From contig JADKIO010000006.1 of NCBI GenBank assembly GCA_016721195.1, positions 124,001 through 188,000 on the forward strand: a DNA stretch of 64,000 bases, written 5' to 3'. The notes under the pieces are model-generated. The model searched no databases and was not told the origin of the DNA. It worked only from the letters and a program-made list of their open reading frames with translations. A program made the translations under genes and the position numbers. Source of the stretch: Candidatus Geothrix skivensis. GTDB lineage: Bacteria > Acidobacteriota > Holophagae > Holophagales > Holophagaceae. Positions 52,264 to 60,664 of the stretch are shown here, piece by piece (the first letter of the stretch is position 1; every line of letters starts with the position of its first letter).

Positions 52264-53460
52264 ATGGGCTTCCAGTCGGTGCGCGATCTCATCGTGAAGG
52301 GCCACCGGGTCTTCCTCCGGGCGGACCTGAACGTCCCCCTGAAGGAGGGCAAGATCACCGATGCCACCCGCATCCAGGAGACCCTCCCGACCCTCAAGTG
52401 CCTGCTGGAGGGCGGCGCCTCCGTGGTGCTGGCCTCCCACCTGGGCCGGCCCGAGGGCAAGGGCTTCGAAGCCGCGTACAGTGCCGCCCCCGTGGCCGCG
52501 TGGCTGAAGGACCAAGGCATTGACTGTCGACAGGCCAGCTATGTGAATGGCCCGGCGGTGGAAGCCGAGGCCGCGGCCCTCCAGCCGGGCCAGGTGCTTC
52601 TGCTGGAGAATCTCCGCTTCGAGAAGGGCGAGACCAAGAACAATCCCGAATTCGCCGCCAGCCTGGCGCGGCTGGCCGATACCTACGTGAACGACGCCTT
52701 CGGCTCCGCCCACCGGGCCCACGCCTCCGTGAGCGGCATGGTGGCCGACTTCCCCAGGGACCGCGTGGCCGCGGGCTTCCTCATGGAGAAGGAGCTGAAG
52801 GCCCTGGGCAAGGTGGTCGACCACCCGGACAAGCCCCTGGTGGTGATCTTCGGCGGCGCCAAGGTGAGCGACAAGATCGAGCTCATCCAGAACTTCCTCG
52901 GCAAGGCCGACGCCATCCTCATCGGCGGCGCCATGAGCTACACCTTCCTCAAGGCCCAGGGCTTCGAGATCGGCAAGAGCCTTTGCGAGGAGGACAAGCT
53001 GGAGATGGCCCTGGACCTGCTGAAGCAGGCCGAGGCCAAGGGCACCCGCCTGCTGCTGCCTCTCGACCATGTGGCCGCCGTGGCGTTCAAGGAAGACGCG
53101 GACTGCGCCATCACCGTGGACCAGAACATACCCGCCGACCGCATGGCCCTGGACATCGGCCCCGAGACCGTGGCGGTCTACGCAGCCGAGATCCGCGCCG
53201 CGATGACCCTGCTCTGGAACGGCCCCATGGGGGTCTTCGAGATGGCCCCCTTCGCCAGCGGCACCCTGACCATGGCCGAGGAGCTGGCCGATGCGGCCGA
53301 CCGGGGCGCCTTTGTCCTGGTGGGCGGCGGCGACAGCGTGGCCGCCGTGAACAAGGCCGGTGTCGCGACCCGCATGGGCCATGTCTCCACCGGCGGTGGC
53401 GCCAGCCTCGAGTTCCTCAGCGGCCTCGAGCTGCCAGGTGTCACGGCGCTCCAGCACTGA
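52264..53460 (+). CDS. pgk: Phosphoglycerate kinase
   Basis: 398 aa, AAGGAG upstream. Glycolytic ATP-forming step. Family signatures in order: VFLRADLNVPLKEGKI, ASHLGRPEGK, ENLRFEKGETKN, YVNDAFGSAHRAHAS, FGGAKVSDKIELI, LLWNGPMGVFE, and the Gly-rich nucleotide loop LVGGGDSVAAVNKAG. Full length. tpiA lies 1.5 kb downstream on the same strand, separated by a DUF3224 gene and an AraC regulator, suggesting an interrupted glycolysis cluster. Confidence 0.97.
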   Translation: MGFQSVRDLIVKGHRVFLRADLNVPLKEGKITDATRIQETLPTLKCLLEGGASVVLASHLGRPEGKGFEAAYSAAPVAAWLKDQGIDCRQASYVNGPAVEAEAAALQPGQVLLLENLRFEKGETKNNPEFAASLARLADTYVNDAFGSAHRAHASVSGMVADFPRDRVAAGFLMEKELKALGKVVDHPDKPLVVIFGGAKVSDKIELIQNFLGKADAILIGGAMSYTFLKAQGFEIGKSLCEEDKLEMALDLLKQAEAKGTRLLLPLDHVAAVAFKEDADCAITVDQNIPADRMALDIGPETVAVYAAEIRAAMTLLWNGPMGVFEMAPFASGTLTMAEELADAADRGAFVLVGGGDSVAAVNKAGVATRMGHVSTGGGASLEFLSGLELPGVTALQH

Positions 53461-53478
53461 GGGGCCGCGACCGCCTGG

Positions 53479-54006
53479 TCACGGCGCAGCCGGCAGAAGG
53501 TACTCCAGGGCATAGCCGTGTTCCTTCCCGGTGATGGTGATCCTCATGCGGCCACTGATCCCCTTCAGGTCTTCGGTGCCTGAGTCCGGTACGATCTGCA
53601 CCGTCCATTCCCCCGGAACCCCCCGTGCCATCAGGGCGAAGTGCTGAAGGATGAAGGAGCCCTTGCGACCTTGGAGAGTGCCCTGAACCCGCTCGATGGC
53701 CGTGTAGCCCGCCGAGCCCTGCACTTCGGTCATGGCCGTCAACATTTCGCCCTGGCTGCTGCCCTCGAGATCCCCATGGAAGCGCTTATCGATGGACATG
53801 CGGCCCGGCGTCCAGACGCCTTTCCGGTTGCCCTCGGCAAGGGGGACCAGGGTCACTTCGAACGAGCCTTTTGCGAGTGCAGTCACGCGAACCTCCTTCT
53901 TCGACTGGGTGGTGGGAGCTGGAACGGTCTGGGCGCCGAGGATCGATGCCAGGGTGAGACTGATGGTCAAGGCGGATATGGTCCTGGGGAGAGGTCGTAC
54001 CGCCAT
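53479..54006 (-). CDS. Secreted DUF3224 family protein
   Basis: 175 aa with a signal peptide (about 1-25, SLTLASILGAQ). The mature part carries DUF3224 hallmarks: GSFEVTLVP, KRFHGDLEGSSQGEML, GSAGYTAIERVQGTLQGRKGSF and PDSGTEDLKGI. Most DUF3224 proteins are cytosolic; export here is notable. Function unknown (a small beta-barrel, possibly ligand-binding). Minus strand, inserted between pgk and an AraC regulator that is divergent from it by 96 bases. Confidence 0.8.
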   Translation of the reverse strand: MAVRPLPRTISALTISLTLASILGAQTVPAPTTQSKKEVRVTALAKGSFEVTLVPLAEGNRKGVWTPGRMSIDKRFHGDLEGSSQGEMLTAMTEVQGSAGYTAIERVQGTLQGRKGSFILQHFALMARGVPGEWTVQIVPDSGTEDLKGISGRMRITITGKEHGYALEYLLPAAP

Positions 54007-54102
54007 GGCATCTCCTGAGATTCAAGGTGGGGCTTGAGATTGAGGCCGACCGGTGAACCAGTATTGTAGAAACGCGACAATCAATCACAGGGAGCGATCA
54101 GC

Positions 54103-54912
54103 GTGGCACGACCGGTGGAGTGGATCCCGAGAGGGGTGGTGGGCGGCTATGCCGTCCGAGGGCAATCGCCCGTCCAGCGATTCCTCCCCGAGGGACCGCT
54201 CGAGCCTTGGGTAGAGCGCTTCTGGACCATCTCCTGGGGGCTGGAGGGGAAGCCACCGCAGACCGGGGAGACCCTGCCCCATCCTTCGGTCTACCTGGTG
54301 GTGGAAGCCGGGCGCTCGGGCCTGGCGGGGGTCAATACCCGCCGGTTCTGGCGCCTGCTCGAGGGCCGGGGCCGGGTCTACGGCGTCAAGTTCCACCCGG
54401 GTGGCTTCCGGCCCTTCTGGACGGCCCCGGTGAAGACGCTCACGGATCAGGTGCTGCCCCTGGAGGCGGCCTTCGGTGCAGCGGGCGGGGCCATGGAAGC
54501 TGCGGTCCTCGACTGCGGCGGGGATGTGCCGGCGGCGGTCTCGATCCTGGAGGCCTTCCTCCTGGCCCGGCTCCCGCCCCCGGACGCCAAGGCCCAGCTG
54601 GCAAGATCCCTGGTGGCCCGGATCCTGGAGGACCGCACCCTCACCCAGGCCGAGGCGGTGGCCCGCGAGGCAGGCATGAGCCTCCGCTCCCTGCAGCGTC
54701 TGTTCAACGAGTATGTCGGCGTGAGCCCCAAGTGGGTGATCCAGCGCTACCGGCTCCACGACGCCATGGAGGAGCTGGAGAAAGCCCAGCCCGTGGATCT
54801 CCCGGCGCTCGCCCTCTCCCTGGGCTTCTACGACCAGGCCCATTTCATCCGGGTGTTCAAGGCCTTCCTGGGCCGCACGCCCACCGGGTATCTCCGCGGC
54901 AGGGAAGGCTGA
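54103..54912 (+). CDS. AraC-family transcriptional regulator
   Basis: 269 aa from GTG 54103 (GGGAG upstream). An N-terminal sensor-like domain (LEPWVERFWTISWGLEG, HPSVYLVVEAG, VYGVKFHPGGFRPFW) is followed from about 160 by a double helix-turn-helix (LTQAEAVAREAGMSLRSLQR, LPALALSLGFYDQAHFIRVF, GRTPTGYL). It is divergent from the secreted DUF3224 gene, which is its likeliest target. DUF3224 genes and this type of AraC regulator are often partnered in other bacteria, so that pairing is plausible but unproved here. Confidence 0.87.
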   Translation: MARPVEWIPRGVVGGYAVRGQSPVQRFLPEGPLEPWVERFWTISWGLEGKPPQTGETLPHPSVYLVVEAGRSGLAGVNTRRFWRLLEGRGRVYGVKFHPGGFRPFWTAPVKTLTDQVLPLEAAFGAAGGAMEAAVLDCGGDVPAAVSILEAFLLARLPPPDAKAQLARSLVARILEDRTLTQAEAVAREAGMSLRSLQRLFNEYVGVSPKWVIQRYRLHDAMEELEKAQPVDLPALALSLGFYDQAHFIRVFKAFLGRTPTGYLRGREG

Positions 54913-54951
54913 TAGCCTCTAGCGGAACACGGATGTCACTGAGGAGTTCCC

Positions 54952-55686
54952 ATGCGCTGCGTCGTCGCCAACTGGAAGATGAACCTTGCGTCCGACGAGG
55001 CGCGGGCCTTCTGCGAGGACCTGGTGGGCCGCATCGCCCCTGGCGCCGGCACTGAGGTGGGCATCGCCCCGCCCTACACCCTGCTCCACCTGGTGAGCGG
55101 CCTGGTGCGGCCCCGGGGCATCCAGGTCTTTGGCCAGAACGGCCATGCCGAGGCCAAGGGTGCCTTCACCGGGGAGGTATCCATGCCCCAGCTGCGGGAT
55201 GCGGGCTGCTCCGGGGTCATCCTTGGGCACAGCGAGCGCCGCCAGTTCTTCGGCGAAACGGACGCGGCCCTGGCCAAGAAGATCCAGGCGGCCTGGCAGT
55301 GGGACCTGCTGCCCCTGCTCTGCATCGGCGAGTCCCTGGCCCAGCGGGATGCGGGCCAGACCCTGGAGGTGCTCAAGCAGCAGCTGGCCATCCTGACCGA
55401 GACCGGCCCCGGCCCCCTGTGGGTGGCCTACGAACCGGTCTGGGCCATCGGCACCGGCCGCCGGGCCGAGGCCGCCCAGGTGGTGGAGGCCCACGCCTTC
55501 ATCCGCGCCGAGCTGAACCGGCACCTGGCGGGCACCGAGTACCGGGTGCCCATCCTCTACGGCGGCAGCGTCACCCCCGAAAGCTTCCCGGAGCTGCTGG
55601 GCCTGCCCGAAGTGGCCGGTGGCCTCGTCGGCGGCGCCAGCCTCGATCCCCGCAAGTTCGCCGAGCTGGTGAAGCAGGCGGGCTGA
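54952..55686 (+). CDS. tpiA: Triosephosphate isomerase
   Basis: 244 aa. Interconverts dihydroxyacetone phosphate and glyceraldehyde 3-phosphate. NWKMN near the N-terminus holds the substrate Lys; the catalytic His is in ILGHSERRQFFGE, the Glu in VAYEPVWAIGTG, and YGGSV supplies a phosphate contact. Slightly short of the 250-aa norm. Its stop directly abuts the stop of the minus-strand zinc-ribbon gene. Confidence 0.97.
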   Translation: MRCVVANWKMNLASDEARAFCEDLVGRIAPGAGTEVGIAPPYTLLHLVSGLVRPRGIQVFGQNGHAEAKGAFTGEVSMPQLRDAGCSGVILGHSERRQFFGETDAALAKKIQAAWQWDLLPLLCIGESLAQRDAGQTLEVLKQQLAILTETGPGPLWVAYEPVWAIGTGRRAEAAQVVEAHAFIRAELNRHLAGTEYRVPILYGGSVTPESFPELLGLPEVAGGLVGGASLDPRKFAELVKQAG

Positions 55687-56427
55687 TTAGCTCCCATCGA
55701 TGAACAGCTCGGCCACGTCGATGGCCAGGCACACCAGGCCTGCGGCGGACAGCCAGTGGCCCGAGGCGTTCATCTGCTGCCCGAATTCGTAGGACGAGGC
55801 CGGGTGCTGGGGCATGGGCACCGCGGCCCGCTTGGCTTCCTTCAACTCCTCGAGCTCCAGGCCCCGGGCCCGGTCCAGGCCGCCGCCGGCGATGAAGGCC
55901 AGCACCCGGCGCAGTTCGTCCTTGTCGAACCAGAGGCCATGGGCCTTGCAGACATCGATGACGACGCCGGAGCGCTTCGCGTAGTTCACTCGGTTCATGC
56001 GCTGGTGGCAGGCGGGACAGGGGCGGTAATGGATCGCCTCCAGCGAGACGGTGGGCGGCATGGTGGGCGCCGGCAGGGCGCCGAGCACGGCGCCTTGGGT
56101 CTCCCGGCTGGTCCCCAGCTGCTCGAACACGGCCCGGTCCAGCCAAAGGCCCCCACAGGCCCGGCATTCCCGCACCTCCAGTTCCCCCACTTGGGCGGCC
56201 ACCAGGGGCTTGGCACAGGCGGGACAGGCGGCCCCGTCGGGGGTGGGGGACCGCCGGGCCGCCAGGGCCACCCCGCAGGCCGGGCAGTGGCTGGCAGACA
56301 GGGGGGCCAGGGCGAAACAGGCGGGGCAGGCCACCGTGGCCAGCTGGGCCTGGCAGTAGGGGCACTGGGGGGCGTCTGCGGGCACGGAAGCGCCACAGCC
56401 GGAGCAGCGCATGACGCGAGCTTCCAT
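55687..56427 (-). CDS. Multi-zinc-ribbon protein with zf-TFIIB modules
   Basis: 246 aa from ATG 56427. Four zinc ribbons in a row: CSGCGASVPADAPQCPYC; CPACFALAPLSASHCPAC; a zf-TFIIB module ending CRACGGLWLDRAVFEQL; and a second one with CPACHQRMN and CKAHGLWFDKDEL. The rest is helical with an Ala/Leu-rich near-membrane segment close to the C-terminus (HWLSAAGLVCLAIDVAELF). Proteins of this type are widespread and unassigned. The start overlaps the stop of the preceding lipoprotein gene (ATGA), so the two are co-translated. Confidence 0.82.
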   Translation of the reverse strand: MEARVMRCSGCGASVPADAPQCPYCQAQLATVACPACFALAPLSASHCPACGVALAARRSPTPDGAACPACAKPLVAAQVGELEVRECRACGGLWLDRAVFEQLGTSRETQGAVLGALPAPTMPPTVSLEAIHYRPCPACHQRMNRVNYAKRSGVVIDVCKAHGLWFDKDELRRVLAFIAGGGLDRARGLELEELKEAKRAAVPMPQHPASSYEFGQQMNASGHWLSAAGLVCLAIDVAELFIDGS

Positions 56428-57239
56428 CAATCCCTCTTGGGCTCGGGGGGCGGTGGGGGCGGCAGGTCCGCAGGCGGCGGCGGAGGAGGCGCCGGCGGGG
56501 CCGGGGTGGGCGGCTCGGCCACCCGGGGTTCGCTGCGCGGGGCCGCCGGATCCTCGTAGAACTGCTGCTCCGTCAACCGGGTGAGCTGGAAGTAGGCGGA
56601 GAGTTTCTGCACCACCGCCCGGGCGAAGCCCTTGGCCTCTTCCTCCCGGATCCTGCCATCGTCATCGCGGTGGCCCCGCGGCAGGGGATCCATGGCCTCC
56701 ACCACCTCCCGGGGATCGATGGCATCCACCCAGAGGGGCTCGGGGTTCCCTGGCTGAAGGAGGCTCAGCTGGGCCCGCACGGCCTGGGGCCGGTAGCCCA
56801 GGCGGTCCTGCACCCGCTCCTGGTGGGCCGCCGCATGGCTGCCCACCCAGAGGCCCCAGAACAGGCCGTCCACAAGGCCCCAGCCACGGTTCCCCGAAAC
56901 GGCGCTGAGGGCGCCCACGGTCACGCCGGTGGCCACGCCGATGGCGGCGGGGCTGGCCTGGCCGGGCGCGGGCGCGATGTCCTGGATGTCCACCCGCAGC
57001 TCGGAGGTGCCGACCGGAGGCTTCACGCCTTCGGGCACCACCGTCAGGCGGGTGGCGAGCCGGGCCCGCAGGGCGTAGGCGTACTCCTTCTGGAGGGCCT
57101 CGCGGTCCTGGAGGCGGGCCGGCAGGGTCACCGTCACCCGCACTGGCGTGGGTCGCTGCCGGAAGGCCTCGACCTCAGGCCGGGTGCAGCCGACGACGAT
57201 CACGAGCGTTGGTAGGAAGAGCCAGGGAGCGCACCGCAT
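56427..57239 (-). CDS. Putative lipoprotein with a Pro-rich tail
   Basis: 270 aa. Signal peptide and lipobox (LVIVVGC, Cys at about 18). The body (about 30-200) is a predicted periplasmic domain including a Gly/Ala-rich hydrophobic stretch (AIGVATGVTVGALSAVSG) and repeated references to DIQDI and DIPREVVEAM-type turns. It ends in about 45 residues that are nearly all Pro, Ala and Glu (APPAPPPPPPADLPPPPPPEP), perhaps a spacer to reach across the periplasm. I do not recognise the family. Confidence 0.68.
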   Translation of the reverse strand: MRCAPWLFLPTLVIVVGCTRPEVEAFRQRPTPVRVTVTLPARLQDREALQKEYAYALRARLATRLTVVPEGVKPPVGTSELRVDIQDIAPAPGQASPAAIGVATGVTVGALSAVSGNRGWGLVDGLFWGLWVGSHAAAHQERVQDRLGYRPQAVRAQLSLLQPGNPEPLWVDAIDPREVVEAMDPLPRGHRDDDGRIREEEAKGFARAVVQKLSAYFQLTRLTEQQFYEDPAAPRSEPRVAEPPTPAPPAPPPPPPADLPPPPPPEPKRD

Positions 57240-57328
57240 GGGAGACCTCCGTCAGGACCTAAGTGTGCGTCCGAACCGGCAGAGGTGTCCAGGAGGCCGG
57301 TAGAATGGAGACTCCTGGAAGGCTGCTC

Positions 57329-57415
57329 ATGCTCATTCTCTTCGCCCTTGCGGGCTCAGACTTCCAACGGAATCATTCTTCCCTTGTCCATCTGCCAACA
57401 CTCCCTGATTGCTGA
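57329..57415 (+). CDS. Possible 28-codon leader peptide before the DAHP synthase gene
   Basis: ATG 57329 with GGAAGG upstream, ending TGA 57413-57415, 9 bases before the aroF start. It opens MLILFALAGSDFQRNHSSLV and repeats the MLIL opening of the downstream gene. It holds two Phe but no Trp or Tyr, so an aromatic attenuator is not well supported. A TAGAAT at 57300-57305 could be a -10 box. Listed as a possibility only. Confidence 0.22.
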   Translation: MLILFALAGSDFQRNHSSLVHLPTLPDC

Positions 57416-57424
57416 GACCTCCCG

Positions 57425-58456
57425 ATGCTCATTCTCATGGAAACCCACGCCACGCCGGACCAGGTGCGGGAGGTGCTCTTGCTGCTTGAGGCGGCGGGCA
57501 TCCGCGGGCAGGTGAACGAAACGCCGGAAGCCCTGAGCATCGTCGCCCCGCATGCGTCCAAGGCGCTGAAGGCCGATCGCATCGAGCCCATGGCTGGCGT
57601 GCGCCGGGTGGTGCCCATCACCAGCCCCTACAAGCTGGCCAGTGCCGATGCCGTGGCGGGACGGACGGTGGTCGAGGTCCGGGGCGTGAAGATCGGCGGG
57701 CCCGGCCTCGCCCTGGTGGGCGGCCCCTGCGGCGTGGAAAGCCGCGAGCAGCTCTTCGCCGTGGCGCGCTACGTGGCGGAATCTGGCGTGAAGCTGCTGC
57801 GGGCGGGGGCTTTCAAGCCGCGCACCAGCCCCTACGCCTTCCAGGGCCTGGGGCTCGAGGGCCTGCGCCTATTGGAGGAGGTCCGCGCCGAGTTCGATCT
57901 GGGCATCGTCACCGAAGCCACCGAGGTCGAGACCTTCGATGCGGTGGAGCGCAGTGCCGACATGGTGCAGATCGGCGCCCGCAACATGCAGAACTTCGCC
58001 CTGTTGCGCCGGGCCGGGCGCTGTGGCAAGCCGGTGCTGCTCAAGCGCGGCCCCTCTGCAACGCTGGAGGAGTGGCTCTACGCCGCCGAATACGTGCTGG
58101 GGGAGGGCAACCGGAACCTGGTGCTCTGCGAACGGGGCATCCGCACCTGGGCCGATCATGCCCGCAACACCCTGGACGTGAGCGTGGTCCCCGCCGCCAA
58201 GGTCCTCACCCACCTGCCGGTGATGGTGGATCCCAGCCACGCCACCGGGCGCCGGGACCTGGTGATCCCCTGCGGCCTGGCGGGGGTGGCCGCGGGCGCC
58301 GACGGCCTGCTGGTGGAGACCCACTGCCATCCTGAGAAGGCCCTCAGCGACGGCCCCCAGGCCCTGCTGCCCTCGGATTTCATCCGCCTGGTGGAGCAGG
58401 CCGGGGCCGTGCACCGGGCCCTCCAGGCCCCCAGCCTCACTGGGCTCTGGATGTAG
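57425..58456 (+). CDS. aroF: 3-deoxy-7-phosphoheptulonate (DAHP) synthase
   Basis: 343 aa. The first step of the shikimate pathway. A short N-terminal ferredoxin-like regulatory domain (about 1-70) is followed by the barrel: LVGGPCGVESREQLF, LLRAGAFKPRTSPYAFQGLG, IVTEATEVE, MVQIGARNMQNFALLR, VLLKRGPSATLEEW, LCERGIRTW, VMVDPSHATGRRDLV and ETHCHPEKALSDGPQ. This is the type I-beta (Thermotoga/Bacillus-like) enzyme. The start ATG 57425 lacks a strong ribosome site; translation may depend on the upstream mini-frame. Confidence 0.95.
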   Translation: MLILMETHATPDQVREVLLLLEAAGIRGQVNETPEALSIVAPHASKALKADRIEPMAGVRRVVPITSPYKLASADAVAGRTVVEVRGVKIGGPGLALVGGPCGVESREQLFAVARYVAESGVKLLRAGAFKPRTSPYAFQGLGLEGLRLLEEVRAEFDLGIVTEATEVETFDAVERSADMVQIGARNMQNFALLRRAGRCGKPVLLKRGPSATLEEWLYAAEYVLGEGNRNLVLCERGIRTWADHARNTLDVSVVPAAKVLTHLPVMVDPSHATGRRDLVIPCGLAGVAAGADGLLVETHCHPEKALSDGPQALLPSDFIRLVEQAGAVHRALQAPSLTGLWM

Positions 58457-58493
58457 GGCCCGAGGCATGGCAGACTAGGTGGTTGGAGTTTCC

Positions 58494-58841
58494 ATGAACG
58501 GCCTCGCCCTCTCGCTTCTCATCCTTTTCGGCATCCTCCTCATCGGGACGATCCTGCTGCAGCCCGGCACCAAGGGCGGCCTCGGGGCCTCCTTCGGTGG
58601 CGGCGGTGCCAACTCCGCCTTCGGCGCCCAGGGCGCCACGCCCTTCCTGTCCAAGGCTACCTACTGGCTGGCCGGGGGCTTCCTGGCGACCACCCTGTTC
58701 ATCGAAGTCCTCATCATCCGGCAGAACCGCTCGGTGCTGGACAAGACCGCCGACAAGCCCGTGGCCACGGCCCCTGCGCCCGTCGTGCCCGTCCCCGCAC
58801 CGGCTCCCGTGATTCCTCCTCCGGTTCCCGCGAAGAAGTAG
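58494..58841 (+). CDS. secG: Preprotein translocase subunit SecG
   Basis: 115 aa from ATG 58494 (GGAG upstream). Two membrane helices (about 4-22 and 50-72) joined by the conserved loop LQPGTKGGLGASFGGGGANS and FGAQGATPFLSKATYWLAG. After the second helix comes a Pro/Ala/Val tail (PVATAPAPVVPVPAPAPVIP in part) that is longer than in model proteins. Part of the SecYEG channel. Followed by tRNA-Leu, an order also seen in E. coli (secG-leuU). Confidence 0.93.
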   Translation: MNGLALSLLILFGILLIGTILLQPGTKGGLGASFGGGGANSAFGAQGATPFLSKATYWLAGGFLATTLFIEVLIIRQNRSVLDKTADKPVATAPAPVVPVPAPAPVIPPPVPAKK

Positions 58842-58907
58842 CCGCAGCGTCCGCGAACCGGTCATTGACCGCATCCGCGCTTTGCGAGACACTGGATCTT
58901 CCTCGTT

Positions 58908-58993
58908 GCCCGCGTGGTGAAATTGGTAGACACGCCATCTTGAGGGGGTGGTGGCCACAAGCCGTAGCAGTTCGAGTCTGCTCGCGGGCACCA
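58908..58993 (+). tRNA. tRNA-Leu (anticodon GAG)
   Basis: A class II cloverleaf: acceptor GCCCGCG (58908-58914) with CGCGGGC at 58983-58989, discriminator A at 58990 and encoded CCA at 58991-58993. The D-loop AATTGGTAGA is normal. The anticodon stem is CCATC/GGTGG, the loop TTGAGGG, anticodon GAG (58942-58944). A long variable arm and TTCGAGT T-loop follow. It reads CUC and CUU codons. 67 bases after secG. Confidence 0.96.
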
Positions 58994-59001
58994 AAGAAAA
59001 G

Positions 59002-59028
59002 AGCGCCGGAAACGGCGCTTTTTCTCTT
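59002..59028 (+). terminator. Terminator after tRNA-Leu
   Basis: AGCGCCG (59002-59008), GAAA loop, CGGCGCT (59013-59019), then TTTTCTCTTT. Starts 8 bases after the tRNA 3' end. An A-rich left flank lets it also stop minus-strand transcription. Confidence 0.92.
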
Positions 59029-59045
59029 TCCGGCTCACCTGGTTG

Positions 59046-60485
59046 CTACTGCCCATTCAACCGGAAGGTCCCGGAGGCTGGATCGTACCATTCTGCCGAA
59101 TTCAATCCAGGGCCGATGCCGCTGCCACCAGTGACCAACACCTTGCCACCGGGCATGAGGGTGGCCGCCACTCCTCTGCCCCGGGCATCGAAACAGCTGC
59201 CAGTCTGGGTGAAGGTCCGGCTCAGTGGATCAAACAGCTCGGCGGTGGCCGTGCCGGTGTAGCCGCCCCCCACCACCAGGACCACACCTGAAGGTAGGAG
59301 TGAAGTCGCATGACCAGCCCTGCGCGTGTTCATATTTCCAACAGATGAAAATTGCCCGGTGGATGGGTCGTAAACCTCGGCGCTCACCAGGTCTGATCCG
59401 CCTGATCCAGTCCCCCCAAGGATCAGGATCTTCCCATCAGCCAGCGAAGTGGCCGTGTGATCCATCCGGGCCATGCTCAGATTGCCGATGGCCGTGAAGC
59501 GATCGGTGGCGGGATCGTATACCTCGGCAGTGGCTTGAGGCTCAGAGGCTCCCGCAAGGGTTGCAGCGCCGCCCGCCAGAAGGACTTTGCCATCGGGCAA
59601 CAAGGTAGATGTATGGTTCCTGCGCGGTATGCCAAGGGTTTTGGTGGGGGTGAACAGGCCTGCGGTGCGGTCATAGATCTCGCAGCAGAAGGTGTACTGG
59701 CCTGTTGCGGTGGTAGGGGGCTTGGCTCCCACCAGGAAGACGTTCCCGTCCTTCAGAATCGTGGCACTGAAGGGCGCCTCTCCCATGGACATGCTGCCGG
59801 TCACCGTGAACGACCCGGTTCCAGGGTCAAGGAGTCTTGCGGCATAGTTCGGCCCGGTCATCCGGCTGCCGATGCAGAACAGGATTCTTCCGTTCGAAAG
59901 CAGTGTGGCGGATTGTGGGAATACCTCCTGGCTGCTTCCCATGAGGCTGAAGGTTCCAGTGGTCGGATCAAACCACTCCAGGTTGTCGCGGGTTCCCCAC
60001 AAGGGGACACCCCCCGCAAGCAGTACCTTCCCGCTGGGCAGGAGCAAGGCGCTATGTCCTGTCCTGGGAACCGTCATCTGCACCGCCGGTTCATTGAGCA
60101 CGGCGAACACCAGGCTGGCCGAGGCCCAGGTTCCCGTGTTCAGGAGCGCCCTGACCACATAGGCGGTCGTGGGTACAGGAGTTCGGACGGACAGCGTGCC
60201 TGAGATGACGCCGGTCTGGGGATTCAGGACCAGCCCAGCGGGCAGCCCCGGAGAGACCGCGTAGGAGGAGGCGGATAGGATCCCTTTCGTCGTGCCTGGA
60301 TCAATGGTTGGGATCAGGTCGGGAATGGTCATTCCCATGTAGTAGACCGAGGAGGAATCTCGATAGGTGACATTCGGCGGAATTTCCACTGGAACAAAAG
60401 GGCCTGGGGCTGGCCCGTGACTGCAGGAAAGTTGCGGGAGGACAGCCAAGCAGGCCAGGATTCCGGCGCCAAGAGCCACCTTCAT
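59046..60485 (-). CDS. Kelch-repeat lipoprotein
   Basis: 479 aa from ATG 60485. Lipoprotein signal (lipobox LPQLSC, Cys about 21). A putative Ig-like segment (SPGLPAGLVLNPQTGVISGT) occupies about 75-130. From about 140 on there are six or so kelch/galactose-oxidase-central-domain repeats with phrases such as HSALLLPSGKVLLAGG, HTSTLLPDGKVLLAGG, HTATSLADGKILILGG and HATSLLPSGVVLVVGG, each followed by a YDP or FDP turn. This builds a beta-propeller on the cell surface or in the periplasm; no active-site Cys-Tyr pair for galactose oxidase can be picked out. A single-gene unit. Confidence 0.88.
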   Translation of the reverse strand: MKVALGAGILACLAVLPQLSCSHGPAPGPFVPVEIPPNVTYRDSSSVYYMGMTIPDLIPTIDPGTTKGILSASSYAVSPGLPAGLVLNPQTGVISGTLSVRTPVPTTAYVVRALLNTGTWASASLVFAVLNEPAVQMTVPRTGHSALLLPSGKVLLAGGVPLWGTRDNLEWFDPTTGTFSLMGSSQEVFPQSATLLSNGRILFCIGSRMTGPNYAARLLDPGTGSFTVTGSMSMGEAPFSATILKDGNVFLVGAKPPTTATGQYTFCCEIYDRTAGLFTPTKTLGIPRRNHTSTLLPDGKVLLAGGAATLAGASEPQATAEVYDPATDRFTAIGNLSMARMDHTATSLADGKILILGGTGSGGSDLVSAEVYDPSTGQFSSVGNMNTRRAGHATSLLPSGVVLVVGGGYTGTATAELFDPLSRTFTQTGSCFDARGRGVAATLMPGGKVLVTGGSGIGPGLNSAEWYDPASGTFRLNGQ

Positions 60486-60664
60486 CTCACACCTCACAGC
60501 GATGGTCATTAGCGGTATACAGGTCAATTATAGATCTGGAAAAATTTGACACAATGCCACCATCAACCACCGCAAGAACTTGAACCACCCTTGAACTGCC
60601 CCAGTTCCCACTGAATCTGGCCGAAGGTGGAACCCTGATCGTGGGCAGGTGATAGCGTCAAACC

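Noticed and set aside
57329..57415. Aromatic-amino-acid attenuator
   Set aside because: The mini-peptide has no Trp or Tyr run and no following terminator hairpin; kept only as a low-confidence leader frame.
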